DNA of 43,011 bases from Desulfatiglans anilini DSM 4660 (GCF_000422285.1 NZ_AULM01000032.1:1-43011), one strand, 5' to 3'. Numbered from the stretch's first letter, positions 19,200-28,829 are shown. Numbers and translations are program-made. Notes: generated by a model not told the origin, from the sequence alone.

Positions 19200-19385
19200 T
19201 TAGAGGATGTCGAACGGAGAACGCCAATCGGAACGGTCGGGCATGGGTCTGGCGGGCACCCACCAGCGCGAATCGTCGTACGTACGGCTGCGGTCCGTGG
19301 TTCCACAGCCGCTCACACAAGCCCCAAAAAACGCACAAATCAGCAGTACGGCAGCAATCTCGAGAATGCGCTTCACCTTGCCCAT
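19200..19385 (-). CDS. small predicted lipoprotein
   Basis: A 61-residue protein starting at an ATG with GAGGG upstream. It has a basic N-terminus (MGKVKR), a hydrophobic run, and a Cys-rich boundary (GACVSGC) that can serve as a lipobox. The remainder is short, polar and Trp-rich (SRWW, SDWRSPFDIL). It resembles small outer-envelope lipoproteins of unknown function. It lies between the EEP gene and a MITE-like repeat. The coding call relies on the signal sequence and ribosome binding site, with no family recognised. Confidence 0.6.
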   Translation of the reverse strand: MGKVKRILEIAAVLLICAFFGACVSGCGTTDRSRTYDDSRWWVPARPMPDRSDWRSPFDIL

Positions 19386-19448
19386 GTAATCCCTCAGTCC
19401 CCTTCCTCTTGGAGTTTTGCGGCCCTCACCCGGAGCAGGCAACTTCGT

Positions 19449-19618
19449 TTCCAGCCGGAAATGGTCTTTTGGCCAATCTCAGCGTCAATCTGCACGTTTG
19501 TTTGTGCGGCGGCCTGCAGGACGCCTCCACGCAAACTCTTGATTTTCTTGATATTGGCCAAAAATTCTCATTTCCGGACTGGAAACCGGGTTCCACCGGG
19601 AAATCATTTCGCATGGAT
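19449..19618. mobile_element. MITE-like repeat, copy 1 (internally deleted)
   Basis: A member of a dispersed family in this window. It begins TTCCAGCCGGAAAT and ends near ATTTCGCATGGA, imperfect inverted ends matching the perfect ends of copy 2. The shared interior includes GGCCAATCTC, GGCGGCCTGCAGGACGCC (a hairpin) and TTGATATTGGCC. It is about 170 bp because the middle, present in copies 2 and 3, is missing. It has no coding capacity of its own. Confidence 0.6.
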
Positions 19619-19830
19619 ACAACTTGGCCGCGGGCGCCGCGTTGGATGCACCGGCCCCACATTTACCGAAAATCAGGCGGAATGGCAAGGTTATTCTAGA
19701 CAGGGGCGGCTTCGCGAAGAAAAGCGATTATTCATCCCATTTTCCTAATTTTTTCCGTGAACGTGTTGTATAGTACCGGCGTTTATGCAACGATCGAAGA
19801 TCTAGAGTTCTTGGCCCGGCGTGTTTTGGT

Positions 19831-20105
19831 TTCCATCCGGAAATCGTCTTTTTGGCCAATCTCGGCGTCAATCTTTACGTTTGTTCGTGCGGCGGCCTGC
19901 AGGACGCCTCCGCGCAAGCGCAGGATTTCCTTGATATTGGCCGGACCGGGACCCGCTGCGAAGCGGTGGGACGGGGCATTCGGAGGATGTGAAAAAACCG
20001 GGATCGGCCCGAAGGGCTGGGACTGAGCACGCGCATGGTGAGAAGAAAAAGCCTCATTTCCGTATTGGAAACGGGGTTCTACAGGGAGATCATTTCCGGA
20101 TGGAA
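19831..20105. mobile_element. MITE-like repeat, copy 2 (intact ends)
   Basis: A 275-bp non-coding element whose ends are a perfect 14-bp inverted repeat: TTCCATCCGGAAAT (19831-19844) and ATTTCCGGATGGAA (20092-20105). The interior holds the GGCGGCCTGCAGGACGCC hairpin (19891-19908) and several palindromic GC-rich segments. Copy 3 at 34732-35006 has the same length. It lies in the gap between the lipoprotein and the sensor kinase. No transposase for it is visible, so it would have been moved in trans. Confidence 0.65.
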
Positions 20106-20211
20106 GCGTTTTAGATCTCCCTCTGACTCATCCCCACGGGAGAGGGCTCGAAATCGACCGGTTACACCCTCTAGGAGGCCCTGTTCAGCTTCCGGGAAAG
20201 GATTTTTTTGA

Positions 20212-22242
20212 ATGTCCATCTCAGACGAGCGCTTTCCTCCCCCCGCTTTTGAAGCCACATGCGCTGGGTTCAAGAAGATCATCGACTCCATCCCGATCGC
20301 GATCACTGTTTTCGATGAAAATGAAGAGGTCGCCTATGCCAATGAACTCTCCGAAAAACTTTTCGCCAACAGCTTCGAGGCGAAGGCGCCCGGGCTCCGA
20401 TGCGGGGATTTCATCGGATGCACGAACCGCCATCGTCACCCGCGCGGATGCGGTTACTCACCTGACTGCCCCAATTGCCCTTTTTTAAGGGCGATACGCT
20501 CAGCACTCTCCGGAGAGAGCGCCGACTTTATCCAGGCCGGTGAGGCGCTGCTCGCCAGAGACCGCGCGCGTGAACCGATCTGGATCAGATACAAGGTCCG
20601 CCCCGTGCAGGTCGGCGGCGGACAGATCGCCGTATTGGCCACCGAAGACATCACGGAGGAAAAACGGACGGCTGCAGCCCTCAGACAGCAGGAGGCATTC
20701 CAGCAGGCTATCTTCGCGGCCTCTCCCGTGGCCCTTTATTCGATCGACCTCCTAGGAAATGTCCTTGCCTGGAACGCCTCCGCCGAACGGGTCTTCGGCT
20801 GGAGCGCCGAGGAAGTGCTCGGCAAACCGCTGCCTTTGGTTCCCGAGGAGAAACAGGACGAATTCCGGAGGCTTCGCGACCGTGTCCAAGCAGGCGAGAC
20901 ACTCACGGGTCTAGAACTCGTCCGCCGAAGAAAGGACGGCTCCACGATTCAATGCAGCCTTTCCACCGCGCCCATCGTCGACGAAACCGGGGCGGTCGTC
21001 GGAATCACTGGGGCCATGCAGGACATCACCGAGCGCAAACAGATGGAAGGGGCGGTGCGCGCCAGCGAGGGCCACTACCGTTCGCTCTTCGAGCACTCCC
21101 ACGACGGCATCATGCTGACAGCGCCGGACGGATCCATCTTGGACGCCAACCCGGCCGCCTGCAGGATGCTCGGCAGAAGCGTCGGGGAACTGAGGCGGAT
21201 CGGACGCAACGGGGTCGTGAATCTCGCCGATCCCCGGCTCCAAAGCGCTCTCGAGACCCGTGCCCGCCTGGGACGCTACCAGACAGAGCTGACGTTTATA
21301 CGTGCCGATGGAACGATTTTCCCGGTCGACGTCTCGTCGACTATCTATCACGACCAGGACGGTCTGCAGAAGACGAGCCTGCTCGTACGGGATATCAGCG
21401 AACGGAAGCAGGCCGAAGCCGATGCGGAAAGACTGCGCGACCGGCTCACCCAGAGCCAGAGGATCGAATCGGTCGGGCGACTGGCCGGCGGGGTGGCGCA
21501 CGAGTTCAACAACAAACTCATGGTCATCCTCGGGTACATCGAACTCGCCCTGAATCAGGTCGACCCGGCAGATCCCCTGAAGGAGGATCTCAGCATAGTC
21601 CAGGAAGCGGCCTTGAAATCTGCGGAGCTGGTCAAGCAGTTGCTGGCCTTCGCTCAGAAGCAGATGATCCAGCCCATGGCCCTGGAGCTGAACCGAAAGA
21701 TTTCGGACATACTGACCATGGTGGAGGTTCTGGTCGGCGAACGCATCACGCTCATCTGGAGCCCATCGGCCGACCTTTGGCCGGTGCGGATCGACCCCTC
21801 ACAGATCGACCAGGTTCTGGTCAATCTGGCGCTCAACGCACGCGATGCGATCTCGGGAACCGGTACGCTCACCATCGAAACCGAGAATATTTCGGAACGT
21901 GAATTCGATCCCGGCGAACTGGAGAACGCAGCGCCCGGCGATTATGTGCGACTCGCCGTGAGGGACGACGGCTGCGGCATGACCCCTGAAGTCCAAAAGG
22001 CCCTCTTCGAACCTTTTTTCACAACCAAACCGTTTGGACAGAGCACGGGGCTCGGCCTGCCGGCCGTCCACGGCATCGTTTCACAGAACGGCGGTTTTAT
22101 CCGCGTCACGAGCTCCCCCGGGCAGGGCGCACCCTTCAGAATCTATCTGCCGCGCGCCGAAGCCGCGTCCGGCAGATCCCGGAACTCCTTCTCCGGCTCC
22201 CCGCCCCTCCTCGGAAAACGCGAAAACAGGCTTCCATCTTGA
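20212..22242 (+). CDS. PAS-domain sensor histidine kinase
   Basis: A 676-residue soluble hybrid-less sensor kinase with no transmembrane segment. The ATG at 20212 follows GGAAAGGA. Domains: PAS-1 (about residues 20-150) containing a cysteine/histidine cluster (CGDFIGC, then CGYSPDCPNC); PAS-2 (about 160-285) ending DITERK; PAS-3 (about 290-410) ending DISERK; a HisKA dimerisation helix with phospho-acceptor His430 in GGVAHEFNN; and an HATPase domain with NLALNARDA (N box), DDGCGM (G1), FEPFFTTK and GQSTGLGLPAVHG (G2). The Cys cluster in PAS-1 suggests a metal or redox input. No cognate regulator is adjacent. The RND efflux genes start 154 bases downstream and might be part of the same regulon, but this is only positional. 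Confidence 0.92.
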   Translation: MSISDERFPPPAFEATCAGFKKIIDSIPIAITVFDENEEVAYANELSEKLFANSFEAKAPGLRCGDFIGCTNRHRHPRGCGYSPDCPNCPFLRAIRSALSGESADFIQAGEALLARDRAREPIWIRYKVRPVQVGGGQIAVLATEDITEEKRTAAALRQQEAFQQAIFAASPVALYSIDLLGNVLAWNASAERVFGWSAEEVLGKPLPLVPEEKQDEFRRLRDRVQAGETLTGLELVRRRKDGSTIQCSLSTAPIVDETGAVVGITGAMQDITERKQMEGAVRASEGHYRSLFEHSHDGIMLTAPDGSILDANPAACRMLGRSVGELRRIGRNGVVNLADPRLQSALETRARLGRYQTELTFIRADGTIFPVDVSSTIYHDQDGLQKTSLLVRDISERKQAEADAERLRDRLTQSQRIESVGRLAGGVAHEFNNKLMVILGYIELALNQVDPADPLKEDLSIVQEAALKSAELVKQLLAFAQKQMIQPMALELNRKISDILTMVEVLVGERITLIWSPSADLWPVRIDPSQIDQVLVNLALNARDAISGTGTLTIETENISEREFDPGELENAAPGDYVRLAVRDDGCGMTPEVQKALFEPFFTTKPFGQSTGLGLPAVHGIVSQNGGFIRVTSSPGQGAPFRIYLPRAEAASGRSRNSFSGSPPLLGKRENRLPS

Positions 22243-22278
22243 AGCCGGCAAGCGTCTAACGCACTTTTTTCTTGACCT

Positions 22279-22309
22279 TCGGACCATTTTTGTTCCTAAA
22301 TCGGTCCGA
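22279..22309. promoter_or_regulatory. inverted repeat upstream of RND efflux genes
   Basis: TCGGACC (22279-22285) and GGTCCGA (22303-22309) form a perfect 7-bp inverted repeat around an AT-rich 17-base centre, about 90 bases upstream of the adaptor gene. This is a plausible dimeric-regulator operator for the efflux operon. No adjacent TetR/MarR-type gene supports this. Confidence 0.4.
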
Positions 22310-22395
22310 TGAAAATCTACGTGGTTATCCAAAGCTTTTCTTATTAGACCGCCTGCCTTCCCGAAGACATTGCAACGGGCCCCCCACAACGGAGG

Positions 22396-23643
22396 ATGAT
22401 GGTGGAAAACGCATCCCGCTTCGAAGTTTCCCCCGTTTCCTGCAGGAAAGGGAGGACACCGCTTTTTCGTTCCGCTTTGGTCCCGCTCCTGATCCTATGG
22501 ATGCTGTGGGGCTGCAACAAACCTGAGCCTGGAGGCGCCCAGACCACCGAACAGCCGGTGAACGTCGTGGCAACGACGGTGAAGACGCAGGATGTCCCCA
22601 TCGTCTTCGAATTCATCGCCCAGGTGGAAAGCTCCCGCGAGGTGAACATCCAGGCGCGGGTGAGCGGCTTTCTGGAGAAGCGGGTCTACATCGAAGGGGC
22701 CGTCGTCCAGGAGGGGGAAACCCTCTTTCTGATGGATCAGAGGCCCTTCAAGGCGCAGCTTGTGCAGGCCGAGGCCGCCCTCGCCCGCCAGCAGGCCGCC
22801 TACGAGGTGGCGCGCCGGAATCTCGCGCGCGTCAAGCCGCTCGCCGCGGCCGACGCCCTTTCTCAGAAGGACCTGGATGACGCGACGGGCCAATACCAGT
22901 CTACGGCCGCAGCCGTCGAACAGGCCAAGGCCACCGTCGAGCAGGCCCGGCTCGACCTTTCCTACACCGTTATCACCTCGCCGGTCACCGGCATCACAGG
23001 TTCAGCCGAACAGGCCGACGGCACCTATCTCAGCTTCAACAACAGTCAGCTGACCACGGTCACGGTGCTCTCGCCGATCTATGTGAACTTCAGCGTCTCC
23101 GAAAACGACTGGCTGCGCTCGCGCGACCAGATCGCCAAGGGGAGGCTCATCCAGCCCGAAGGCGAAGCCTACACCGCGGAGATCATCCTGGCCGACGGCT
23201 CGCTCTATCCGCTTACCGGCAGGCTGACCTTCGCCGATCCTTCCTTCAACCCCGAGACGGGGACCTTCCTGATCCGCGCCACCTTCGACAACCCCGACGG
23301 CGAGCTCCACCCGAACCAGTACGTCCGCATCCGCCTGAAAGGGGCCATCCGGCCCAATGCGGTCCTCGTCCCCCAGCGCGCGGTTCAACAGTCATCCAAG
23401 GGGCACTTCGTGTGGATTCAAGGCAAGGATGACAGGGCCGAGACACGCCCCGTCCTCGTCGGTGAGTGGCACGGGGATCAGTGGGTCATCTCCGAAGGAC
23501 TGCACCCTGGAGACCGGGTCATCGTGGACGGGATGCTCGCCCTCAGGCCGGGCGCCCTGTTGAAGGTCAACCACCCGATCGATCAGGAGGGCACAGAAAA
23601 ACCGGCCGTTGACCACAACGACCCACCGGAAAGCGGCCGCTGA
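22396..23643 (+). CDS. RND efflux periplasmic adaptor subunit (AcrA/MexA type)
   Basis: A lipoprotein-type membrane fusion protein of about 415 residues bridging the inner-membrane pump and outer-membrane channel. The N-terminal hydrophobic helix ends at a lipobox (LWGC, about residue 37). Then come the barrel-sandwich domain (EFIAQVESSREVNIQARVSG), a helical hairpin (about residues 120-190, Ala/Gln/Glu rich), the second half of the lipoyl domain (VITSPVTGITG), a beta-barrel and the C-terminal VLVPQRAVQ region. The start lies at a cluster ATG-ATG-GTG directly after GGAGG; the second ATG or the GTG may be the true initiation codon. It is followed after 16 bases by the pump gene. Confidence 0.93.
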   Translation: MMVENASRFEVSPVSCRKGRTPLFRSALVPLLILWMLWGCNKPEPGGAQTTEQPVNVVATTVKTQDVPIVFEFIAQVESSREVNIQARVSGFLEKRVYIEGAVVQEGETLFLMDQRPFKAQLVQAEAALARQQAAYEVARRNLARVKPLAAADALSQKDLDDATGQYQSTAAAVEQAKATVEQARLDLSYTVITSPVTGITGSAEQADGTYLSFNNSQLTTVTVLSPIYVNFSVSENDWLRSRDQIAKGRLIQPEGEAYTAEIILADGSLYPLTGRLTFADPSFNPETGTFLIRATFDNPDGELHPNQYVRIRLKGAIRPNAVLVPQRAVQQSSKGHFVWIQGKDDRAETRPVLVGEWHGDQWVISEGLHPGDRVIVDGMLALRPGALLKVNHPIDQEGTEKPAVDHNDPPESGR

Positions 23644-23659
23644 GCGGAGAGGGGCACCC

Positions 23660-26600
23660 ATGTTCTCTAGATTCTTCATCGAAAGACCCATCTTCGCGAC
23701 CGTCGTCTCCCTCATCATCGTGATCGCCGGGCTGGTGGCCATGAGCGCCCTGCCGGTCTCCCAGTATCCGAGCATCACCCCGGTCCAGATCCAGGTGACC
23801 ACCACCTACCCCGGTGCCGACAGCAAAACGGTCGGCGACTCGGTGGCGGCCCCCATCGAAGCCCAGATCAACGGGGTCGACAACATGCTCTACATGACCT
23901 CGACCAGCTCCAGCACGGGCCAGATGACCATCACCGTCTATTTCACCCTCGACACCGACCCGGACATGGCCGAAGTGCAGGTCCAGAACCGGGTGAACCT
24001 CGCCATGCCCCAGCTGCCCGAGGCCGTCGTGCAGTACGGCGTATCGGTGCAGAAGAAATCCTCCAGCATGCTGATGATCGTCGCGGTCACCGACGACGAG
24101 GGCCGCTACAGCCCGGAGTATGTCACCAACTACGCCAACGTCTACATCCTCGATGCCATCAAGCGGGTCAACGGCGCCGGGCAGGCCCAGATCTTCGGCG
24201 TCCCGGACCAGGCCATGCGCATCTGGATGAACCCGGACCGGATGGCCTCCCTCGGGATCACCACCTCCGACATCCAGAACGCAGTGGCCAAACAAAATGC
24301 CCTTTTCGGGGCAGGCCAGGTAGGCCAGCAGCCCACGGACGGACCGGTGCAGTTGACCTTCCCGGTGGTGACCGAGGCCCCCTTCGTGACCCCTGCCGAA
24401 TACGAGAACATCATCCTGCGCGCGGGGCAGGAGGGCAGCGCGATCGTGCGCCTCAAGGACGTCGCCCGTGCGGAGGTCGGGCGCAGACTCTATATCGATG
24501 ACAACCGCTTGAACGGGAAGCCCGCGACCTTCATCGCCGTCTACCAACAGCCGGGAGCCAACGGACTCGAGGTCTCCAAGGCCGTCCGCAAGACGCTCCA
24601 GGACATGAAGCGCACGCTCCCTGAGGGCATCGACTACCTGATCGCGCTCGATACGACCGATTTCGTGCGCCTGTCCATCAAGGAGGTCATCCACACCCTC
24701 TTCGAGGCGATTTTCCTGGTCGTCCTGGTCGTCTACCTCTTCCTCCAGAGCTTCCGCGCCACGATCATCTGCACCGTGGCGATCTTCGTGGCGCTCATCG
24801 GCACCTTTCCCGGGATGCTCGCCCTGGGTTTTTCGATCAATCTCCTGACGCTCTTCGGCATCGTCCTCGCCATCGGGATGGTCGTCGACGACGCCATCGT
24901 CGTCGTCGAAAACGTCGAGCGGAATATGACCAAGAACAACCTGGCGCCCAAGGAGGCGACCATCCGGGCCATGGAAGAGATCGGCACCTCCCTCATCGCC
25001 GTGGTGCTGGTGATGGCCTCCGTCTTCATCCCGGCCGCGTTCCTGCCCGGCACCACCGGGCAGCTCTACAAGCAGTTCGCCATCACCATCGTGATCTCGG
25101 TGGCCCTCTCCGGGTTCGTCGCCCTCACGCTCACGCCGGCGATGTGCGGGCTCATGCTCAAGCACTCGTCGCCGCCCCGCCGCGGCCCCTTCGCCTGGTT
25201 CAACCGCCTCTTCGACCGGTTCACCCTGGCCTTCGGCGACGCGGTGGTCCTCATGATCAAACGCATGACCGTCGCCTTCATCCTGCTCGCCGTGTTCATG
25301 GGCGTGCTCGTGCACCTCTTCCGAACTACGCCAACGAGCTTCGTCCCCAACGAGGACCAGGGCTACCTGATGGGCCTGGTGATGATGCCCGATGCCGCCA
25401 GCCTCGAGCGGACCGTCGAGACCTCCAGCCGGATCGATGCGATCTTCAGCAAGGACCCGGCCGTCGCCGTCCGCAGCGCCATCAACGGCTACAGCCTGAT
25501 CGACGGCCAGTACAAGCCCAATGCGGCCACCTTTTTCGTGTCCCTGGAGGACTTCGAGGAGCGGTACTCGTCGATCGACCGCGCGCGCAAGGAGAACGCC
25601 CGCGCGGTCCTCCAATCCGCCTACGCCCAGGCGCAGGCAATCGACACCGGCCGGTTCATCCCCATCCCGCCGCCGGCCATCCCCGGCATCGGCACCACGG
25701 GCGGGTTCGAGTTCTGGGTACAGGACAAGGGGTCGGGCGATCCGGCCCGGCTCTACCAGATCACCCAGGACTTCCTGGCCAAGGCGCGCCAGCGGCCGGA
25801 GCTCTCCGGGCTGAACACCACCTTCCGCGCCGCCTCCCAGCAGTTGAAGGCCGAGGTCGACCGGGAGAAGTCGATGCTGCTCGGTCTGCCGGTGGAGGAT
25901 GTGTACAGCGCCCTCCAGGCCCAGTTCGGCTCCATCACCGTCAGCCAGTTCAACCAGTACAGCCGGGTCTGGAACGTCGTGCTCCAATCCGACGCCCCTT
26001 TCCGGCGCGAGCCCGCGGACATCACCCGGATCTACACGCGCTCCCACAACGGCGAGATGATCCCGCTCTCGGCCGTCGTGACGGCCCGCTACGTGAGCGG
26101 GCCTGACATGGTGCCTCATTTCAACGGCTTCCCGGCCGCCCAGGTCACGGGGTCGGCGGCACCAGGGTACAGCTCCGGAGATGCGATCGCCGCCATGGAG
26201 CAGGTCGCGGCGGAGGTCCTTCCGGAAGGGTACAACTACGCCTGGTCGGGCATGGCTTACGAAGAGAAACAATCCGGCGGGACGTCGACGGCCGCCTTCG
26301 CCTTCGGCCTGATCATCGTTTTCCTGGTCCTCGCCGCGCAATTCGAGTCCTGGACCCTCCCCGGTTCGGTCATGACGGCCGTCCCCTTCGGCGTCCTCGG
26401 GGCCCTGGCGTTCAACTGGATGCGCGGGCTCGAGAACAACGTCTATTTCCAGATCGGGCTGCTGGTGCTGATCGGGCTGGGCGCAAAGAACGCAGTCCTG
26501 CGGGTCACCTTCGCCGTGGAGCTGCGCAGGCAGGGGCTGTCGGTCATGGAGGCCACCATCAAGGCGGGCGAGGAGCGGCTGCGGCCGATCATCATGACCT

Positions 26601-26848
26601 CCCTCGCCTTCATCTTCGGGGTGCTCCCCCTGGCGGTCGCCACAGGCGCCGGGGCCAACGCCCGGCACTCGATCGGCACCGGCATCATGGGCGGCATGAT
26701 CGGAGAGGCCACTTTGGCGATGCTCTATGTACCGCTCTTCTTCTACCTGTTCGACCGCTGGAGCGAACGCTCCAAAGGAAAACACACCCCCCCGCCGCCC
26801 CCGGCCGCGCCTGCTGCGCCCGAGGACCGGCACCCGGAGGTGAACTGA
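23660..26848 (+). CDS. RND multidrug efflux permease (AcrB/MexB, HAE1 type)
   Basis: A 1062-residue inner-membrane proton/drug antiporter that works as a trimer. The ATG at 23660 (MFSRFFIERPIFA) follows GAGAGGGG and matches the family N-terminus; an upstream in-frame start would only lengthen it into the adaptor gene. The twelve-helix architecture is visible, with two large periplasmic loops. The proton-relay pair lies in GMVVDDAIVVVEN (TM4) and the family Lys in GLGAKNAVL (TM10). The C-terminus is short and proline-rich. It forms a tight operon with the adaptor and the outer-membrane factor (one base apart). The substrate range cannot be read from the sequence. Confidence 0.95.
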   Translation: MFSRFFIERPIFATVVSLIIVIAGLVAMSALPVSQYPSITPVQIQVTTTYPGADSKTVGDSVAAPIEAQINGVDNMLYMTSTSSSTGQMTITVYFTLDTDPDMAEVQVQNRVNLAMPQLPEAVVQYGVSVQKKSSSMLMIVAVTDDEGRYSPEYVTNYANVYILDAIKRVNGAGQAQIFGVPDQAMRIWMNPDRMASLGITTSDIQNAVAKQNALFGAGQVGQQPTDGPVQLTFPVVTEAPFVTPAEYENIILRAGQEGSAIVRLKDVARAEVGRRLYIDDNRLNGKPATFIAVYQQPGANGLEVSKAVRKTLQDMKRTLPEGIDYLIALDTTDFVRLSIKEVIHTLFEAIFLVVLVVYLFLQSFRATIICTVAIFVALIGTFPGMLALGFSINLLTLFGIVLAIGMVVDDAIVVVENVERNMTKNNLAPKEATIRAMEEIGTSLIAVVLVMASVFIPAAFLPGTTGQLYKQFAITIVISVALSGFVALTLTPAMCGLMLKHSSPPRRGPFAWFNRLFDRFTLAFGDAVVLMIKRMTVAFILLAVFMGVLVHLFRTTPTSFVPNEDQGYLMGLVMMPDAASLERTVETSSRIDAIFSKDPAVAVRSAINGYSLIDGQYKPNAATFFVSLEDFEERYSSIDRARKENARAVLQSAYAQAQAIDTGRFIPIPPPAIPGIGTTGGFEFWVQDKGSGDPARLYQITQDFLAKARQRPELSGLNTTFRAASQQLKAEVDREKSMLLGLPVEDVYSALQAQFGSITVSQFNQYSRVWNVVLQSDAPFRREPADITRIYTRSHNGEMIPLSAVVTARYVSGPDMVPHFNGFPAAQVTGSAAPGYSSGDAIAAMEQVAAEVLPEGYNYAWSGMAYEEKQSGGTSTAAFAFGLIIVFLVLAAQFESWTLPGSVMTAVPFGVLGALAFNWMRGLENNVYFQIGLLVLIGLGAKNAVLRVTFAVELRRQGLSVMEATIKAGEERLRPIIMTSLAFIFGVLPLAVATGAGANARHSIGTGIMGGMIGEATLAMLYVPLFFYLFDRWSERSKGKHTPPPPPAAPAAPEDRHPEVN

Positions 26849-26849
26849 C

Positions 26850-28328
26850 ATGCGCCGCCTCGCTCTTCTCTTCCTTCTGCTCCTCCTGGCCGGCTGCATG
26901 ACCGGCCCCGATTACCATCGCCCGGAACTGGACGTCCCGCCGTCCTTCCGCTACGCAGAGGCCGATGCGAAGCAGACCGCCGATACCGAATGGTGGAAGA
27001 GCTTCGAGGACCCGGTTCTGACAGCCCTGATCGGCGAGGCCCTCACAAACAACCACACCCTCAAGGCCGCGGCGGCCAACATCGAGCAGGCGGCCGCGGT
27101 GCTCATGCAGGTCCGCTCCCCGCTCTTCCCGCAGGCCGACTACGGCGCCGCCGCCGGCCGCGCACGGACGAGCGGATTCGGCACGAGCCCCCTCTCCTCC
27201 CTCATCGAAAACCCCAGCGATTCGTTCCAGGTCTTCGCCGGCGCCTCTTGGGAGATCGACCTCTGGGGGCGCATCCGCCGCCTGTCGGAGGCCGCGCGGG
27301 CCGATCTGTTCGCCTCGGAAGAAGCCTATCGAGGCGTGATCCTCTCGCTCGTGTCGGCCGTCGCCGAAAGCTACATCCAGCTCCGCGGCCTCGATGAGCA
27401 GCTCGCCATCGCCCGCCGCACCCTAGAGGCCTACGGGGAGTCCGTCGAACTCTTCGAACTGCAGCACCGTCACGGGCAGGTCTCCAGGCTGATCGTCGAA
27501 CAGGCCCGCTCGCAGTACCAGACGGCCGCGGCCGCCATCCCCCAGATCGAATCACAGGTCGCACAGACGGAAAACGCCCTGTCGATCCTCCTAGGGCGGA
27601 ACCCCGGGGGCATCGACCGGGGGCGCTCCATCCTGGAAATGGCCCTGCCCGCCGTCCCCGCCGGACTCCCCTCCGAGCTGCTCGAACGCCGTCCGGACCT
27701 GGCCCAGGCCGAACAGAACCTGATCGCCGCCAACGCCCGCATCGGCGCCGCCAAGGCCCTCTATTTCCCGACCATCTCGCTCACCGGCGCATTCGGCTTC
27801 GAGAGCTCGGAGCTTTCGGACCTCTTCCAGGGTTCCTCCAAAACCTGGAGCTACTCGGGCTCCGTCACCGGCCCGATCTTCACCGCGGGCGCCATCAAAG
27901 GCCAGGTCAAGCAGGCCGAAGCGGCCCGTCTCGCCTCGCTCGAGACCTACCGCGACACCATCCTGAACGCCTTCAAGGACACCGAAAACGCCCTCGTCTC
28001 GCGCCGCAAGCTCTCCAACGAACTCCAGGCCCGCGAGTCCCTCGCCGCCGCCCTCCGCGAATACGCCCGTCTCGCCCGCATGCAGTACGACGGCGGCTAC
28101 ACCCCCTATCTCACCGTCCTCGACGCCGAATCCCAGCTCTTCCCCGCCGAGCTCAACGTCGCCCAAACCCGCGCCCTCCTCCTCACCTCCTACATCACCC
28201 TCTACAAATCCCTAGGCGGTGGTGCGGTGGGGTCGGACCAAGATAAGTATTTACAATTAAAAGATAAAGACGCTAAAATCGGTCCTTTTTGGGCCTTAAA
28301 ACCCCCTTTTTGGGGTCAAAATCAGTAG
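26850..28328 (+). CDS. RND outer-membrane factor lipoprotein (OprM/NodT) with repeat-derived C-terminal tail
   Basis: A 492-residue TolC-superfamily outer-membrane channel that completes the efflux operon. The signal peptide ends in a lipobox (LLAGCMTGPDY). Two OEP repeats follow, with the typical SWEIDLWGR and LLERRPDLAQAEQNLIAANARIG segments. Family members normally end close to LYKSLGGG, reached here at 28220. The frame then runs into copy A of the 94-bp repeat, and the last 32 residues (from GSDQDKY to FWGQNQ) and the stop codon are encoded at least partly by repeat DNA. The tail is basic and aromatic and not part of the family. The channel itself looks complete, so function is probably retained. 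Confidence 0.93.
   Translation: MRRLALLFLLLLLAGCMTGPDYHRPELDVPPSFRYAEADAKQTADTEWWKSFEDPVLTALIGEALTNNHTLKAAAANIEQAAAVLMQVRSPLFPQADYGAAAGRARTSGFGTSPLSSLIENPSDSFQVFAGASWEIDLWGRIRRLSEAARADLFASEEAYRGVILSLVSAVAESYIQLRGLDEQLAIARRTLEAYGESVELFELQHRHGQVSRLIVEQARSQYQTAAAAIPQIESQVAQTENALSILLGRNPGGIDRGRSILEMALPAVPAGLPSELLERRPDLAQAEQNLIAANARIGAAKALYFPTISLTGAFGFESSELSDLFQGSSKTWSYSGSVTGPIFTAGAIKGQVKQAEAARLASLETYRDTILNAFKDTENALVSRRKLSNELQARESLAAALREYARLARMQYDGGYTPYLTVLDAESQLFPAELNVAQTRALLLTSYITLYKSLGGGAVGSDQDKYLQLKDKDAKIGPFWALKPPFWGQNQ
28229..28322 (+). repeat. 94-bp dispersed repeat, copy A
   Basis: It begins GGGGTCGGACCAAGATAA and ends CCTTTTTGGGGTCAAAAT. It has the same length as, and is alignable without gaps to, copies at 28349, 34590 and 41919, with conserved ends and a divergent middle. 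It lies inside the 3' end of the outer-membrane factor gene in sense orientation. Confidence 0.8.
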
Positions 28329-28348
28329 TAGTGGGATCGGTTGAAATT

Positions 28349-28442
28349 GGGGTCGGACCAAGCCAAGCAGCTGAAAGCAATCAATAAGCCCTATAAAAAT
28401 TCGCCTTTCTACAGCTTAAACGCACCTTTTTAGGGTCAAAAT
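28349..28442 (+). repeat. 94-bp dispersed repeat, copy B
   Basis: It begins GGGGTCGGACCAAGCCAA and ends CCTTTTTAGGGTCAAAAT. It lies 26 bases after copy A in the same orientation. The rest of 28443-28791 contains no supported gene; an open frame there has no family features and no convincing ribosome binding site. Confidence 0.8.
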
Positions 28443-28791
28443 GGAAAATCCAATCAGATCCAGCCGGTTTTGAGGTTCCATGCATGGCGTCATGCGCATC
28501 GTCATCTTCCCATATGCCAGTCAGCGCGGTGCGGCCACCGATTAGCCGTTATCCATCCAGAAGCAATCATCGGGTGCGCCCCTGTTTGCAATCCCCGTTT
28601 GCAAATACACGCTGCTTGACGCTCCATCACCCCGGAAATCTTCCGTTTCTCCCTCGGAAATCACTCCATGCCTCCGCCACCGCTCGTCTTCCTCGGGAAA
28701 AAGCCGATCCTAGGCCGTCACCTCGCCCTTCGCTTTTCGAACCGATGCGTGCTTGAGAGGAATAAAAACGACGGCCGTATTTCTTGAGAGC

Positions 28792-28829
28792 AAAAAAAAA
28801 CGACAGCTGGATTTCGAGACCAGCCGTCG
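28792..28829 (-). terminator. Rho-independent terminator of the DUF11 protein gene
   Basis: Read on the minus strand, a stem CGACGGCTGG / CCAGCTGTCG (28801-28829, with one G-U) closes a nine-base loop and is followed by nine T residues (28800-28792). It lies 20 bases after the stop codon of the large secreted protein. Confidence 0.85.

Noticed and set aside
23567-26899. A 1110-codon open frame on the minus strand opposite the RND pump
   Set aside because: It is a shadow of the pump gene caused by strong third-position GC; it has no family features and no ribosome binding site.
28484-28756. A 90-residue open frame between the efflux operon and the DUF11 gene
   Set aside because: It has no family features, no good ribosome binding site and a composition like non-coding DNA around the 94-bp repeats.
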